Source: Anaerosporomusa subterranea (GTDB lineage: Bacteria > Bacillota > Negativicutes > Sporomusales > Acetonemataceae). Taken from it: a DNA stretch of 64,000 nt. This document shows positions 1 through 8,568 of this stretch, piece after piece. Numbering within the stretch: the stretch's first letter is position 1; each line of letters opens with the position of its first letter. The translations under genes and the position numbers were made by a program. Where the stretch lies: NCBI RefSeq assembly GCF_001611555.1, contig NZ_LSGP01000017.1, forward strand, positions 310,001-374,000, read 5' to 3'. Below the pieces are notes generated by a model. That model did not search any database, was not told the DNA's origin, and worked only from the letters and a program-made list of their open reading frames with translations.

Positions 1-43
1 ACTGTCACAAGACGATTTATCGTTTTTACTAGAACTACGCAAT

Positions 44-90
44 GCGCACGATGTGCGCCGCAAAAGGGATACATAACGCACATCGTACGC
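44..90. repeat. Long inverted repeat (hairpin)
   Basis: The arms GCGCACGATGTGCG (44-57) and CGCACATCGTACGC (77-90) are complementary except for one position and flank a 19-nt loop. It lies upstream of a second hairpin at 104-142. It may be the 3' end of a transcript from outside the window or an intergenic palindrome. No gene is visible from 1 to 214. Confidence 0.5.
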
Positions 91-103
91 ACAGACCGTC
101 AAC

Positions 104-142
104 AAAAGGGCACCTTGCGCTTCGCGTAGAGTGCCCTTTTTG
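104..142. terminator. Rho-independent terminator-like hairpin
   Basis: AAAAGGGCAC pairs with GTGCCCTTTTT across a short GC-rich loop. The A-run and T-run on either side let it work in both directions. It probably ends a plus-strand gene located before the window. Short outer arms (ACCG at 95-98 and CGGT near 147) extend the stem. Confidence 0.6.
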
Positions 143-155
143 TCGGCGGTCTGCC

Positions 156-188
156 AAAGACATCCTCAGTAAATGTGAGGAGGTCTTT
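156..188. repeat. Hairpin downstream of the small membrane-protein gene
   Basis: AAAGAC plus TCCTC pairs with GAGGA plus GTCTTT, leaving a loop of about 9 nt. It lies just past the stop of the minus-strand gene at 215-406 and could be its transcription end. There is no good T-run on the minus strand, so this is uncertain. Confidence 0.35.
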
Positions 189-214
189 GTAAAAACAGAG
201 GAGGGATGAAGTTG

Positions 215-406
215 TCATATGCCGGAAAAATACCAGGCAACGTTACCGATGACAATAGCTGCCGCTAATGCCATGAGTGAACCTGCAGTTTTGATTTCAT
301 TTAGCCAAGATGGCTCGGTTTCGCGAATCATTTCTTTTAAATCTTTTCCGTGGATGGAACAATGCTCATCAGTACAGTAGGCATGCAGTCCAGGTGCTTT
401 TGCCAT
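215..406 (-). CDS. Small single-pass membrane protein, possibly iron-regulated
   Basis: I do not recognise this 63-residue protein. The first half is soluble, with two cysteines and two histidines close together (HAYCTDEHCSIH). The C-terminal 20-25 residues form one hydrophobic segment. The ATG at 406 is preferred because AAGGGTGAG lies about 6 nt upstream; an in-frame GTG at 415 would add three residues but would overlap that ribosome site. The leader carries a small hairpin (CCGCC/GGCGG, about 431-447), and a Fur-like palindrome lies at 474-508. The operator suggests a link to iron, with the Cys/His cluster as a possible metal site, but this is inference only. Confidence 0.55.
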   Translation of the reverse strand: MAKAPGLHAYCTDEHCSIHGKDLKEMIRETEPSWLNEIKTAGSLMALAAAIVIGNVAWYFSGI

Positions 407-473
407 AAAACTCACCCTTCTTTATCATCACCGCCTGTAAAGGCGGGATTATCCTTTTCTGATTACTAGTATA

Positions 474-508
474 TTCTTATTGAGAATGAAAGTCAATATC
501 AATAAGAA
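474..508. promoter_or_regulatory. Fur-like operator palindrome
   Basis: The core GAGAATGAAAGTCAATATC (482-500) matches the 19-bp Fur consensus GATAATGATAATCATTATC at 15 of 19 positions by eye. It lies inside a wider perfect inverted repeat, TTCTTATTGA (474-483) and TCAATAAGAA (499-508). The only gene pointing away from it within 150 bp is the small membrane protein on the minus strand. PerR or Zur boxes resemble Fur boxes, so the exact regulator is not settled. Confidence 0.6.
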
Positions 509-524
509 AAAATAATTACTATAT

Positions 525-552
525 AAAAAGCCGGGACATCACATCCCGGCTT
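525..552 (-). terminator. Terminator of the PHP phosphatase gene
   Basis: On the minus strand AAGCCGGGA pairs with TCCCGGCTT and is followed by a T-run. It lies 9 bp past the stop of the gene at 561-1334. Confidence 0.85.
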
Positions 553-560
553 AAGAAACT

Positions 561-1334
561 TCAGAGTGTCAGGCGAATCGGTTTTCTCTCTTTATAATAA
601 ACCGGCGTCAACCCGCAGGTTTCAGCCATTTCCATGGCTAAGTCCAGTCCTTTGCCAATATCTTTGGCCTTATGGGCATCTGAGCCGATTGTGACAAACC
701 GGCCGCCTAGTTCGCGGAAACGATGGTAGACAGGCAACAACGCTTCTTTGCTGTCAGGCAGGTAGAGGCGGCGAGTATTGATTTCAATCGCTTGGTCGCG
801 TTGCGCTAGTTGGGAGAGAACCAAGTCAATATCTGTTTGGAAATCAAAGAAATAGAGTTCAGGGTCATCAAACTGGGCATAGCGGCAGATGTAATCTATA
901 TGACCTAAGCTGTCAATAAAGTCATATTGTTCGAGACAAACAATCATCGAATTAAAGTACTGATGATAGACCTCTTCTTTTGTCCGGGTGTGATAAAACG
1001 ATCCTTGGTAAATGTCGATGTTCTCAACGACATGGATGGAGCCGATCACAAAGTCAAATGGATGCTTGGCGACGATTTCCCGGTTGGCGTCAACACAGTC
1101 ATCACGCATGCCAATCTCGATCCCCAGCAGCAGCGCGTCGCTGCGGTGTGCCCCATAAGCAGCAAAGTAGTCATCAACATTAAATGTAAACGCCTCTGGC
1201 TCAGGATAGGCAAGATCCATATGCTCGGTGATGATAATTCCAAGATTACGCTCTCTAGCTGCCTGCTCCGCCTCAGCAAACGTCATGCGCGAGTCAGTAG
1301 AGAAGGTAGTATGCGTATGAGTATCAAACAACAT
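561..1334 (-). CDS. PHP-domain histidinol-phosphatase-like hydrolase
   Basis: This 257-residue protein belongs to the PHP metallophosphoesterase family and is closest in layout to HisJ-type histidinol phosphatases, which remove phosphate from L-histidinol phosphate in histidine synthesis. Metal-binding motifs appear in order: DTHTHTTFS at residues 4-12, TEHMD near 37-41, EIG near 73, GSIH near 97, GHID near 144 and GSDAH near 218. Its length is normal for HisJ. It stands alone with its own terminator and no his genes nearby, so the substrate is not proved. Other PHP proteins of this size act on other phosphoesters. Confidence 0.75.
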   Translation of the reverse strand: MLFDTHTHTTFSTDSRMTFAEAEQAARERNLGIIITEHMDLAYPEPEAFTFNVDDYFAAYGAHRSDALLLGIEIGMRDDCVDANREIVAKHPFDFVIGSIHVVENIDIYQGSFYHTRTKEEVYHQYFNSMIVCLEQYDFIDSLGHIDYICRYAQFDDPELYFFDFQTDIDLVLSQLAQRDQAIEINTRRLYLPDSKEALLPVYHRFRELGGRFVTIGSDAHKAKDIGKGLDLAMEMAETCGLTPVYYKERKPIRLTL

Positions 1335-1453
1335 GAAGGAGTAAGCCTCCTGAATTCAATAATATTACGGTACTATGTTCTACATTGCAATCCTATTTCC
1401 TGCTAGTCATTTTGCCGCCCAAAGTAAGAGAGAAGAAAAGGGTGCCATTTTAC

Positions 1454-1575
1454 AGCAGAGTAAATAGAGGGTACATTGAGGACACAGAGGGTCTCGAATT
1501 TGTTTTATATAAAACTGCATCCCCTCTGCGGGTATCCTCCGCGCACTCAGCGTACTCTGCGGTTAACGTTCCCCA
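1454..1575. repeat. Interspersed palindrome, family A, copy 1
   Basis: The left arm carries GCAGAGTAAA and GGACACAGAGGG. The right arm carries CCCCTCTGCGGG and GCGTACTCTGCGG, followed by the family's tail TTAACGTTCCCC and TAGACCG. It fills the space between two minus-strand genes. See the family A finding for the other copies. Confidence 0.75.
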
Positions 1576-1618
1576 TACTCGCTTAGACCGCCGCAGCGGC
1601 TGCTTACTGAACAAACTT

Positions 1619-2560
1619 TTACCGATCTGTCAGTGGCGTCTCCAAGCTGTTAATCAGATTTTCTGCAGCCATCATTCCCATCGCATCAATAGCCTCAAAG
1701 GTAGAGGCCGCACAGTGAGAGCCGATGATGATGTTATCCAGTTTCAGAAACTCATCATTGCTCGGCGGCTCTGCTTCAAACACATCAATACCTGCTCCCC
1801 AAATTCTGCGGTTTTTCAGCGCTGATAACAAGGCGGCTTCATCAATAATTCCGCCTCTGGCCGTATTAACCAGTACAGCAGTCTGTTTCATCAATGCAAA
1901 TTCTTTGCTTGATATCAGGTTCTTCGTACTGTCGAGCAATGGCAAATGAATACTGATAAAATCCGATTCCTGCAGCAGTGTTTCGAGATCAACATAAGTG
2001 ATGTTGTGTTTCTGTGCATACTCGAGGTCAGGAGAAGTATCATAAGCAATAATCTTCATGTCAAATCCGGAGACCTTTTTCACTACCGCTTTGGCGATGC
2101 TTCCGAGACCAATAAGGCCCAGCGTTTTATTATCCATTTGAATAGTACTGACCTTCGCCCAATTCCGTTGTCGGCATTCCTGGTCAATATAGACCATCCG
2201 CCTGGCTGTCGCCAGCATTAGCGTCACGGCGAAATCGGCAACGGCGCCGGTGTTGGCGCCGACTGTTTTTGTGACAATAATACCCCGCTGCTCGGCATAC
2301 GCCAAGTCAATATTGTCTAAACCGACTCCGTACTTGGAGATAGCTTTCAGTTGCTTAGCGTTTTTTAATACCTCGCCATTTAGCGGATCAACGCCAATGA
2401 CAATGCCGTCAACATCCCTTATCGCAACACTCATTTCTTCTTGTGTCATGATGCGTTGATAGGGGTTAGTGATTATTTCATAGCCTTTTTCCTTCAACAG
2501 TTCAATCGGCTTGTTATTATTTTTACCAAACGAGCGTGGTGTTATCAGAATCTTTTTCAT
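1619..2560 (-). CDS. D-isomer-specific 2-hydroxyacid dehydrogenase (phosphoglycerate dehydrogenase-like)
   Basis: This protein of about 313 residues is an NAD-dependent D-2-hydroxyacid dehydrogenase. The Rossmann motif GLIGLGSIA lies near residue 148. The catalytic arginine (NTARGG), glutamate (FEAEPP) and histidine (GSHCAAST) follow in the expected order. It has no C-terminal ACT regulatory domain, unlike the full SerA at 35753-37339. It lies just downstream of a decayed TRAP transporter on the same strand, which suggests it once served uptake and oxidation of a hydroxy- or sugar acid. ATG at 2560 is used here; TTG at 2566 has better spacing (5 nt) to the GAGGAG site and could be the true start. 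Confidence 0.8.
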   Translation of the reverse strand: MKKILITPRSFGKNNNKPIELLKEKGYEIITNPYQRIMTQEEMSVAIRDVDGIVIGVDPLNGEVLKNAKQLKAISKYGVGLDNIDLAYAEQRGIIVTKTVGANTGAVADFAVTLMLATARRMVYIDQECRQRNWAKVSTIQMDNKTLGLIGLGSIAKAVVKKVSGFDMKIIAYDTSPDLEYAQKHNITYVDLETLLQESDFISIHLPLLDSTKNLISSKEFALMKQTAVLVNTARGGIIDEAALLSALKNRRIWGAGIDVFEAEPPSNDEFLKLDNIIIGSHCAASTFEAIDAMGMMAAENLINSLETPLTDR

Positions 2561-2598
2561 GGTCAAAGAAGCTCCTCAATCTGTAGATTTTAAATGAA

Positions 2599-2997
2599 CT
2601 AGCTTAGTGGAACCAAGACAAGCTGTGGGAAGAGTGTGAGTAGCAATAAGAGGATGATTTCAATCCACATATAAGGCATAACACAGCGAATAATGTCATG
2701 CATCGTGATTTTGCCGACTCCGGCAGCGGCGTTAAGCACCGTTCCAACTGGTGGAGTGAGACAGCCGATCATATTATTGAACACAAACATGAAACCGAAA
2801 TAGATGGGGTTAATACCGGCCTTATGAACAATCGGCATCAAAACAGGGGTGAGGTTGGCGGCGAGTATTTGCGTGTCAAACATCCCCATATGCAAGAGTA
2901 GCGCAACGCCGCTCATGATAAGGGCGAAAGCGATAGGAATACCGAGCGCCATCACTGCAAGCAATGATGCCACGAATACGACCATCGTCATAGTCAT
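2599..2997 (-). pseudogene. TRAP transporter large permease (DctM) with large internal deletion
   Basis: The 132-residue reading frame starts like DctM (first hydrophobic segments, GIPIAFALIMSG) and ends like DctM (NNMIGCLTPPVGTVLN, then the last membrane helix). DctM proteins are normally about 425 residues, so close to 290 residues from the middle are missing. The junction is near residue 49 (AANL to TPVLMPI). The frame is still open, but the deleted part holds most of the transport helices, so it should not work. The dctQ gene is absent and only a fragment of dctP remains upstream. Confidence 0.75.
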
Positions 2998-3025
2998 AGT
3001 TTTCGACCCTCCTCGCCAGATCCCT

Positions 3026-3199
3026 TCACAGCTTGTTCGATTGCGTTTTCTGTTGTTCCGGAGTCAGTTTAGTGACTTTCATGCCTGCTTTTTCAAGATT
3101 GGCTACAGATTCTGTCATCATCTCACGGTTGACTTTACGTTGGTACAGGGCTGCTTCCTGACTGGCTTTTGAGAGTCTTTTGGGTACGGTTCGTTCTAA
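3026..3199 (-). pseudogene. C-terminal remnant of a TRAP solute-binding protein (DctP)
   Basis: Reading the minus strand gives a piece resembling the end of DctP: SQEAALYQRKVNREM, then ANLEKAGMKVTKLTPEQQ. It stops at 3026. After the EQQ codons the neighbouring frame reads IEQAVK, which is how DctP proteins normally end, so a frameshift has occurred. Nothing upstream resembles the signal peptide or the ligand-binding domain. Together with the deleted dctM this is the scar of a dctPQM operon. The upper boundary is approximate. Confidence 0.6.
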
Positions 3200-3235
3200 T
3201 CTCTGATCTTTGGCGTAATGATTTAAGTTCCAAAT

Positions 3236-3264
3236 TTTACTAAATATTGGTTTTGCTTTATAAT
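3236..3264 (+). promoter_or_regulatory. Likely sigma-A promoter of gpgS
   Basis: TTTACT (3236-3241) and TATAAT (3259-3264) are separated by 17 bp. The start codon of the next gene is 95 bp downstream. Confidence 0.6.
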
Positions 3265-3358
3265 ATAATTAGATATATCAGAATAGTAATTTGGTAGCCT
3301 CTGGCACTCCAGACAAAATATATAGACCTGCATTTTGTTCGATGAAAGGGGAGTAAGC

Positions 3359-4777
3359 ATGACTAACGAAGGGCGCTATTGGCCAAATATAGAACATGTT
3401 AGCGATCAGTTCAAATTTCTATCGTTTACTGACGATCTGGACGAACTGGAGATCGGCTGTGAAATGGTAAATATCATAACTGACGGCTGGCAGGAAGGCC
3501 CTGTTGCGGCGGTCTTGCGCGGAGGCCTTAATGCACAGGCGGTGTTGGACGTACTCGCCAAAGCCAAAGTGAAGAATCTGGTGATTTTTCACTTAGAAGA
3601 AAAAATACCTCACCTGGAGGATGTCTTTTTGTCTTCTGTTGTTGCTCCCGCTCACGAAATGTTTGACAGTGTAACCATTAACTGGCGGAGAGATCAGTCG
3701 ATTTGGCATTTGATTAAAAGTATCAGTAGCGATTATTCGATGTTATTTTTGGGCGCACCGCTTTCTATTTCGGAAATTAAACCGTTATATGCTAAGGTAA
3801 AAGGCGCGTTTGCAGGCAGTCTGACTATTGTCCGCGGTCCGCTGCGTGATTTGGAATTTGATGAAAGTGATGAAATTTACAAATGGATCCGGGCTAGGAC
3901 ATTTGACGCTAGCGATTTTTCGGTTTCCAGTGTGCTGAGAAATTATAAAAAAAAGCAAGGTGTAAAAATAGTCGCCATTCTTCCTAGCCTGAATGAAGAA
4001 AATACAGTTGGCAAGGTCATTAAAACCGCGTTGGATGTGAAGAATGTCGGTCTTATCGATGAGGTGGTTCTGATCGACTCTGGCTCCACTGATAATACGG
4101 TAGACATCGCCCGGTCGTATGGCATCCCTGTTTATCAGCATGCGGAAATCGAAGCACAGTTGGGAACGTATCACGGTAAAGGGGAGGCGATGTTTAAGAG
4201 TGCATTTGTCACTGATGCGGACATTCTAGCCTGGGTCGACACTGACATCGAAAATATCACTCCCCGTTTTTTCTATGGGCTGCTAGGTCCGCTCTTGGCT
4301 TATCCGGAAATAAAATTTGCGAAAGGCTATTTTTCACGACCGGTAAGAGTTGAGGCATCCGGAATAGAATTGGGAGGGGGCAGGGTTACAGAAATATTAG
4401 CGCGTCCCTGGTTTAGCACCTTTATGCCTCAGCTCTCGGGATACATACAGCCGCTTGCCGGAACTGTCGCTATATATAAAGACGCTTTATTAAAGATGCG
4501 TATTCCGGCAAACTACGGCGTAGAGGTAGCGATGCTCGCGCAAGCTGTAGAAAATTTGGGCCTTTGGTCTACATGCCAAGTAAATTTGGGAGAAGTTATT
4601 CATAAATCGAAAGATGTGATCGGACTGAGTGAAATGTCCTTCCAGATTATGCAGGTGCTTGCTGAACTGTTGGAAGTAAACAATCGTGGCAACAATTTGT
4701 TTCGACGCGTAATCTCTGCACATGGCCGCTTCGAAATGCATGCTAAACGGTTCCCTGTTACGTGGAGGAGATATTAG
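3359..4777 (+). CDS. gpgS: Glucosyl-3-phosphoglycerate synthase with extra N-terminal domain
   Basis: GpgS transfers glucose from an NDP-glucose to 3-phosphoglycerate, the first step to the compatible solute glucosylglycerate. The glycosyltransferase domain (GT81 type) begins near residue 204 (ILPSLNEENTVGKV). It has the metal motif DTDIENI near 291, then GLLGPLL, GGGRVTE and QPLAGTVA. The first 190 residues are an additional domain that I do not recognise; it has alternating strands and helices like a small nucleotide-binding fold. ATG at 3359 is chosen because of the GGGGAG site just upstream; an upstream TTG at 3335 lacks one. The phosphatase GpgP is not in the window. The gene has its own promoter and terminator. 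Confidence 0.75.
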   Translation: MTNEGRYWPNIEHVSDQFKFLSFTDDLDELEIGCEMVNIITDGWQEGPVAAVLRGGLNAQAVLDVLAKAKVKNLVIFHLEEKIPHLEDVFLSSVVAPAHEMFDSVTINWRRDQSIWHLIKSISSDYSMLFLGAPLSISEIKPLYAKVKGAFAGSLTIVRGPLRDLEFDESDEIYKWIRARTFDASDFSVSSVLRNYKKKQGVKIVAILPSLNEENTVGKVIKTALDVKNVGLIDEVVLIDSGSTDNTVDIARSYGIPVYQHAEIEAQLGTYHGKGEAMFKSAFVTDADILAWVDTDIENITPRFFYGLLGPLLAYPEIKFAKGYFSRPVRVEASGIELGGGRVTEILARPWFSTFMPQLSGYIQPLAGTVAIYKDALLKMRIPANYGVEVAMLAQAVENLGLWSTCQVNLGEVIHKSKDVIGLSEMSFQIMQVLAELLEVNNRGNNLFRRVISAHGRFEMHAKRFPVTWRRY

Positions 4778-4812
4778 TTCAGCTTTTCGTTCTCACTGCT
4801 TTCTCCTAATGG

Positions 4813-4843
4813 AAAAGCCCCGGCTTTTGAGGCCGGGGCTTTT
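4813..4843. terminator. Shared terminator between gpgS and ppdK
   Basis: AAAAGCCCCGGC pairs with GCCGGGGCTTTT. The genes on both sides converge here, and the A- and T-runs allow use in both directions. Confidence 0.85.
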
Positions 4844-4856
4844 GAGGATTTGCTGC

Positions 4857-7514
4857 TTAACGAGTGCCCATGATTTCGCCGGTCGAGACTGCGGCTTGCG
4901 CGGCAGCTAAGCGGGCGATAGGGACACGGTAGGGGGAGCAACTGACAAAGTTGAGGCCGATCATGTGGCAGAATTCGACAGACGAGGGTTCGCCGCCATG
5001 TTCACCGCAGATGCCGATCAAGAGATCGGGTTTCGTCTTGCGGCCGCCTTCAACAGCCAGCTTCATCAGTTTGCCGACACCTTTGCGATCAAGCACGATG
5101 AAGGGATTTTCCTTCAGGATTTTTGCTCGCAAGTAATCATCCATAAACTTGCCTTCGGCGTCGTCGCGGCTGAAACCCAGGGTTGTCTGGGTCAGGTCAT
5201 TGGTGCCAAAGCTGAAGAAATCAGATGCGGTGGCCAGTTCGTCAGCCAGGAGAGCGGCGCGCGGCAATTCAATCATGGTGCCTGAGGTGTAGTGGAACTG
5301 GACGTTCTCACGTTCCATGACTTCTTTGGCAATATTGTCTATTCGCTCTTTGAAGAATTTCATTTCAGTGACATCGATCGTTAACGGGATTTCCACTTCC
5401 GGATGCGGCTGGAAGCCCTCTTTAGTCAGTTGGGCGGTAGCGTTAAAGATCGCTCTTACTTGCATATCATAGACTTCAGGGAAGGTAATGCCAAGGCGGC
5501 AGCCGCGATGACCAAGCATCGGGTTGAATTCGTGCAGGGTGCGGACTTTTTTGAGCAACTCGGCTTTCTCTTCCAGCAATTTAGCATCTTTACCGGTTAT
5601 ACGCAGCTCAGTGGTTTCAATTACTAAATCTTCCTGGTTGGGCAAGAACTCATGTAAAGGCGGATCTAACAGACGAATGCAAACCGGATAACCGTCCATC
5701 GCTTTGAGGATGCCGTAGAAGTCGCCTTGCTGCATCGGCAGAAGGTGGGACAGCGCTTCTTCACGATCTTCTAAGGACTCGGCAAGAATCATCTGTTGTA
5801 CATAGGGCAGACGATCTTGAGCCATGAACATATGCTCAGTACGGGTCAGGCCAATGCCCTTAGCGCCGAATTCGCGGGCTTTAAGCGCGTCTTCTGGCGT
5901 GTCAGCGTTGGCGCGAACTCCAATTTCCTTTAACTCATCAGCCCACTCGAGGAACTCCATGAATTCGCCGGATAGTTCAGGGTCTTTTAGGGTGACGACA
6001 CCGAACAGGACTCGACCAGTCGATCCGTCAATCGAGAGTGGCTCCCCTTCTTTGATGAGTTTGCCGCCGACACTGACTGTCTTGGCGTTATAGTCGATTT
6101 TCAGCGCTTCGCAGCCGCAGACGCAAGGTTTGCCCATGCCACGGGCAACAACAGCTGCGTGGCTGGTCATGCCGCCGCGACTGGTTAGGATGCCTTGAGC
6201 GGCGACCATGCCGTGAATGTCGTCTGGAGTGGTTTCAGTACGAACCAGCAGGACCTTTTTGCCCTCTTTGGCCAAACGGTCGGCATCGTCGGCGTCAAAT
6301 ACCACTGTGCCAGAAGCGGCACCCGGCGAGGCAGGCAACCCTTTGGCAATAACTTCGACTTTGGCCTTGGGATCAATTTGGCGGTGCAGGAGTTGGTCGA
6401 GCTGAGCCGGTTCGACCATAAGAATAGCCTCTTTTTTTGTGACCATTCCTTCGGCAACCAGATCGTGAGCAACTTTAACAGCTGCTTGCGCTGTACGCTT
6501 GCCGTTGCGGGTTTGCAGCATGTAGAGCTTCTTGCGCTCAATAGTGAACTCGATATCTTGCATATTTTTATAGTGCTTTTCCAGTAACCGGGCGGTGCGG
6601 GCAAATTCTTCGTAGGCTTCGGGCATTTCGTCTTTCAATTCGGAGATCGGCCGCGGGGTGCGAATGCCAGCGACGACGTCTTCGCCTTGGGCATTGGTCA
6701 GGAATTCACCATAGAGAACGTTTTCACCGGTGGACGGGTTACGGGTAAAGGCGACGCCAGTGCCGCTGTCATTGCCAAGGTTGCCAAAGACCATGGATTG
6801 TATGTTGACGGCTGTGCCGAGATCATGGTCAATTTTGTTGAGATTACGATAAATAATGGCGCGGTCATTGTTCCAGGAACGGAACACAGCTTCGATGGAA
6901 AGGATAAGCTGTTCCATCGGGTCTTCAGGGAAGGGGCGGCCAGCTTTCTCTTGCACCAATGCTTTGTAATTATCGATAATTTTGCGCAGGCTTTCGGCGG
7001 TCAATTCTTGATCAAAGGTAACGCCTTGAGCATGCTTTTGTTTATCAAGCAGAATTTCAAACTCATGCTTCGGAATTTCCAAGACGACGTCAGAGAACAT
7101 CTGGATAAAGCGCCGGAAAGCGTCATAAGCAAAACGTTCGTTATTAGTGTTAGCGACCACAGCTTTAAGGGTATCTTCATTCAAACCTAGATTGAGAATC
7201 GTATCCATCATGCCAGGCATCGAGAAGACGGCGCCAGACCGGACAGAAACCAGCAACGGGTTTTGGATGCAACCCAGTTTTTTGCCGGTCTTTTCCTCAA
7301 GAATGGCTAAGTTTTTCTTGATTTCGTCAAGCAGTCCATCTGGGAGCTTTTTGCCTGCATGGTAGTATTCTTTGCAAGCTTCGGTGGTGATGGTCATGCC
7401 TGGAGGTACAGGTAGGCCAATGTTGGTCATCTCAGCCAGATTGGCACCTTTGCCACCTAAGAGGCCGCGCATTTCGGCCTTGCCTTCGTTGAATAAGTAG
7501 ACATACTTTTTCAT
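4857..7514 (-). CDS. ppdK: Pyruvate, phosphate dikinase
   Basis: PpdK interconverts pyruvate, ATP and phosphate with phosphoenolpyruvate, AMP and pyrophosphate. It serves gluconeogenesis or glycolysis in anaerobes. The 885 residues match the usual length. The N-terminal ATP-grasp domain starts with GGKGANLAEM near residue 22. The phosphohistidine domain has GGMTSHAAVVARG near 455, where the His carries phosphate and the preceding Thr is the regulatory site. The PEP-binding barrel ends with GICGEHGGEP near 830, which holds the catalytic Cys. It lies 2 bp after the gene for its regulator, so the two are co-transcribed and probably co-translated. Confidence 0.97.
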   Translation of the reverse strand: MKKYVYLFNEGKAEMRGLLGGKGANLAEMTNIGLPVPPGMTITTEACKEYYHAGKKLPDGLLDEIKKNLAILEEKTGKKLGCIQNPLLVSVRSGAVFSMPGMMDTILNLGLNEDTLKAVVANTNNERFAYDAFRRFIQMFSDVVLEIPKHEFEILLDKQKHAQGVTFDQELTAESLRKIIDNYKALVQEKAGRPFPEDPMEQLILSIEAVFRSWNNDRAIIYRNLNKIDHDLGTAVNIQSMVFGNLGNDSGTGVAFTRNPSTGENVLYGEFLTNAQGEDVVAGIRTPRPISELKDEMPEAYEEFARTARLLEKHYKNMQDIEFTIERKKLYMLQTRNGKRTAQAAVKVAHDLVAEGMVTKKEAILMVEPAQLDQLLHRQIDPKAKVEVIAKGLPASPGAASGTVVFDADDADRLAKEGKKVLLVRTETTPDDIHGMVAAQGILTSRGGMTSHAAVVARGMGKPCVCGCEALKIDYNAKTVSVGGKLIKEGEPLSIDGSTGRVLFGVVTLKDPELSGEFMEFLEWADELKEIGVRANADTPEDALKAREFGAKGIGLTRTEHMFMAQDRLPYVQQMILAESLEDREEALSHLLPMQQGDFYGILKAMDGYPVCIRLLDPPLHEFLPNQEDLVIETTELRITGKDAKLLEEKAELLKKVRTLHEFNPMLGHRGCRLGITFPEVYDMQVRAIFNATAQLTKEGFQPHPEVEIPLTIDVTEMKFFKERIDNIAKEVMERENVQFHYTSGTMIELPRAALLADELATASDFFSFGTNDLTQTTLGFSRDDAEGKFMDDYLRAKILKENPFIVLDRKGVGKLMKLAVEGGRKTKPDLLIGICGEHGGEPSSVEFCHMIGLNFVSCSPYRVPIARLAAAQAAVSTGEIMGTR

Positions 7515-7516
7515 GG

Positions 7517-8332
7517 TTACTTTCCGACTCCTTTACGATAAATTTCCTCTACTTTTGCCGCAGTTTCTTCTACCGCCCGGTTGGTCACGTCAATGACCGC
7601 GCAACCAACTCGGCGCATGATTTTAGAGGCGTAATCCAGTTCTTCGAGAATACGCTCTAAATTTGCATAATCGACTGCGGTTGATAGGCCCATCGTTTTT
7701 AATCGTTCCTTACGGATTTCATATAGCAAGCTAGGTTGCATCATCAGCCCAACGATCCGATGAATGGGCATTTTGAAGATTTCGTCAGGAGGGGCAACCT
7801 CCGGAACTAGCGGTACATTAGCTGTCTTAAAGCCGCGAGTTGCCAGAAACATGGAGAGCGGCGTCTTGGTACTGCGAGATACGCCAATAATAACGATATC
7901 TGCTTTTAACAGGCCGCGCTGCTGTTTGCCGTCATCATACTTGACAGCAAAGTCGATGGCTTCAATTTTGTTGAAATAGGCCTTGTCGAGCCTGCGCGCC
8001 AGACCTGGCTCGAGCTTTGGTTTGTCAGGGGTAACTGTACGGATCGCATCCATCACTGGTCCCATGACATCAACAGCAGTTACGCCATGCTCTTTTGACT
8101 TGGTCGCGAGAAAAAGGCGAAGTTCAGGGCTGACTATCGTATAAATAATGGCGCCGCCAGCCTCTTGGGCTTCAACAATGGCTTCCGCCGCCTCTTCGAC
8201 TGTGCGGATATAGGGGACACGCCGGATGTCGACATTGCCAGAATTAAATTGGCTGGCCGCTGCCTTGACCACTACCTCGCCGGTCTGACCGATGGAATCT
8301 GATACAACATAGATGATCGGTGTATTCTTCAC
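7517..8332 (-). CDS. ppsR: Pyruvate, phosphate dikinase regulatory protein (DUF299)
   Basis: This 271-residue protein is a PDRP-type bifunctional kinase/phosphorylase. It switches PpdK off by ADP-dependent phosphorylation of the threonine next to the catalytic His, and on by phosphate-dependent removal. It begins with the family's VSDSIGQTGE and has the nucleotide-binding stretch IIGVSRSTKTPLSMFLA near 145-162. It is directly upstream of its target on the same strand. The start is GTG at 8332; the nearest purine-rich site is about 18 nt away, so initiation may be weak. Confidence 0.93.
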   Translation of the reverse strand: MKNTPIIYVVSDSIGQTGEVVVKAAASQFNSGNVDIRRVPYIRTVEEAAEAIVEAQEAGGAIIYTIVSPELRLFLATKSKEHGVTAVDVMGPVMDAIRTVTPDKPKLEPGLARRLDKAYFNKIEAIDFAVKYDDGKQQRGLLKADIVIIGVSRSTKTPLSMFLATRGFKTANVPLVPEVAPPDEIFKMPIHRIVGLMMQPSLLYEIRKERLKTMGLSTAVDYANLERILEELDYASKIMRRVGCAVIDVTNRAVEETAAKVEEIYRKGVGK

Positions 8333-8410
8333 TGATAGATTAATAAAGAGCCCTCCCCCCCAGTAATACCAGAAAGCCTAAGTACCTGTGAAGCAACGAG
8401 GGTGTGTTTG

Positions 8411-8500
8411 CCACAGAGTACACAGAGTGTTTCGGATTTATCTTGTATAATAAACCGTAGCCCTCTGCCGTTAACGTTCCTCGTACTTCCCTGACCGCCA
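8411..8500. repeat. Interspersed palindrome, family A, copy 2 (degenerate)
   Basis: The left part has CCACAGAGTACACAGAG. The right part has CCCTCTGCCG and the tail TTAACGTTCCTCGTAC with CTGACCG. It is shorter and less symmetrical than other copies. It sits between ccpN and ppsR. Confidence 0.6.
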
Positions 8501-8568
8501 CAACGATGTTAATCAATGTTAGCACTACTACTGCCGCCAGGTTTCATATGTAACGACGGCTTTTCTTA

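Noticed and set aside
1385-1825. 146-codon plus-strand ORF across the family A repeat and the dehydrogenase gene
   Set aside because: Half of it is the repeat and half is antisense to a well-supported gene.
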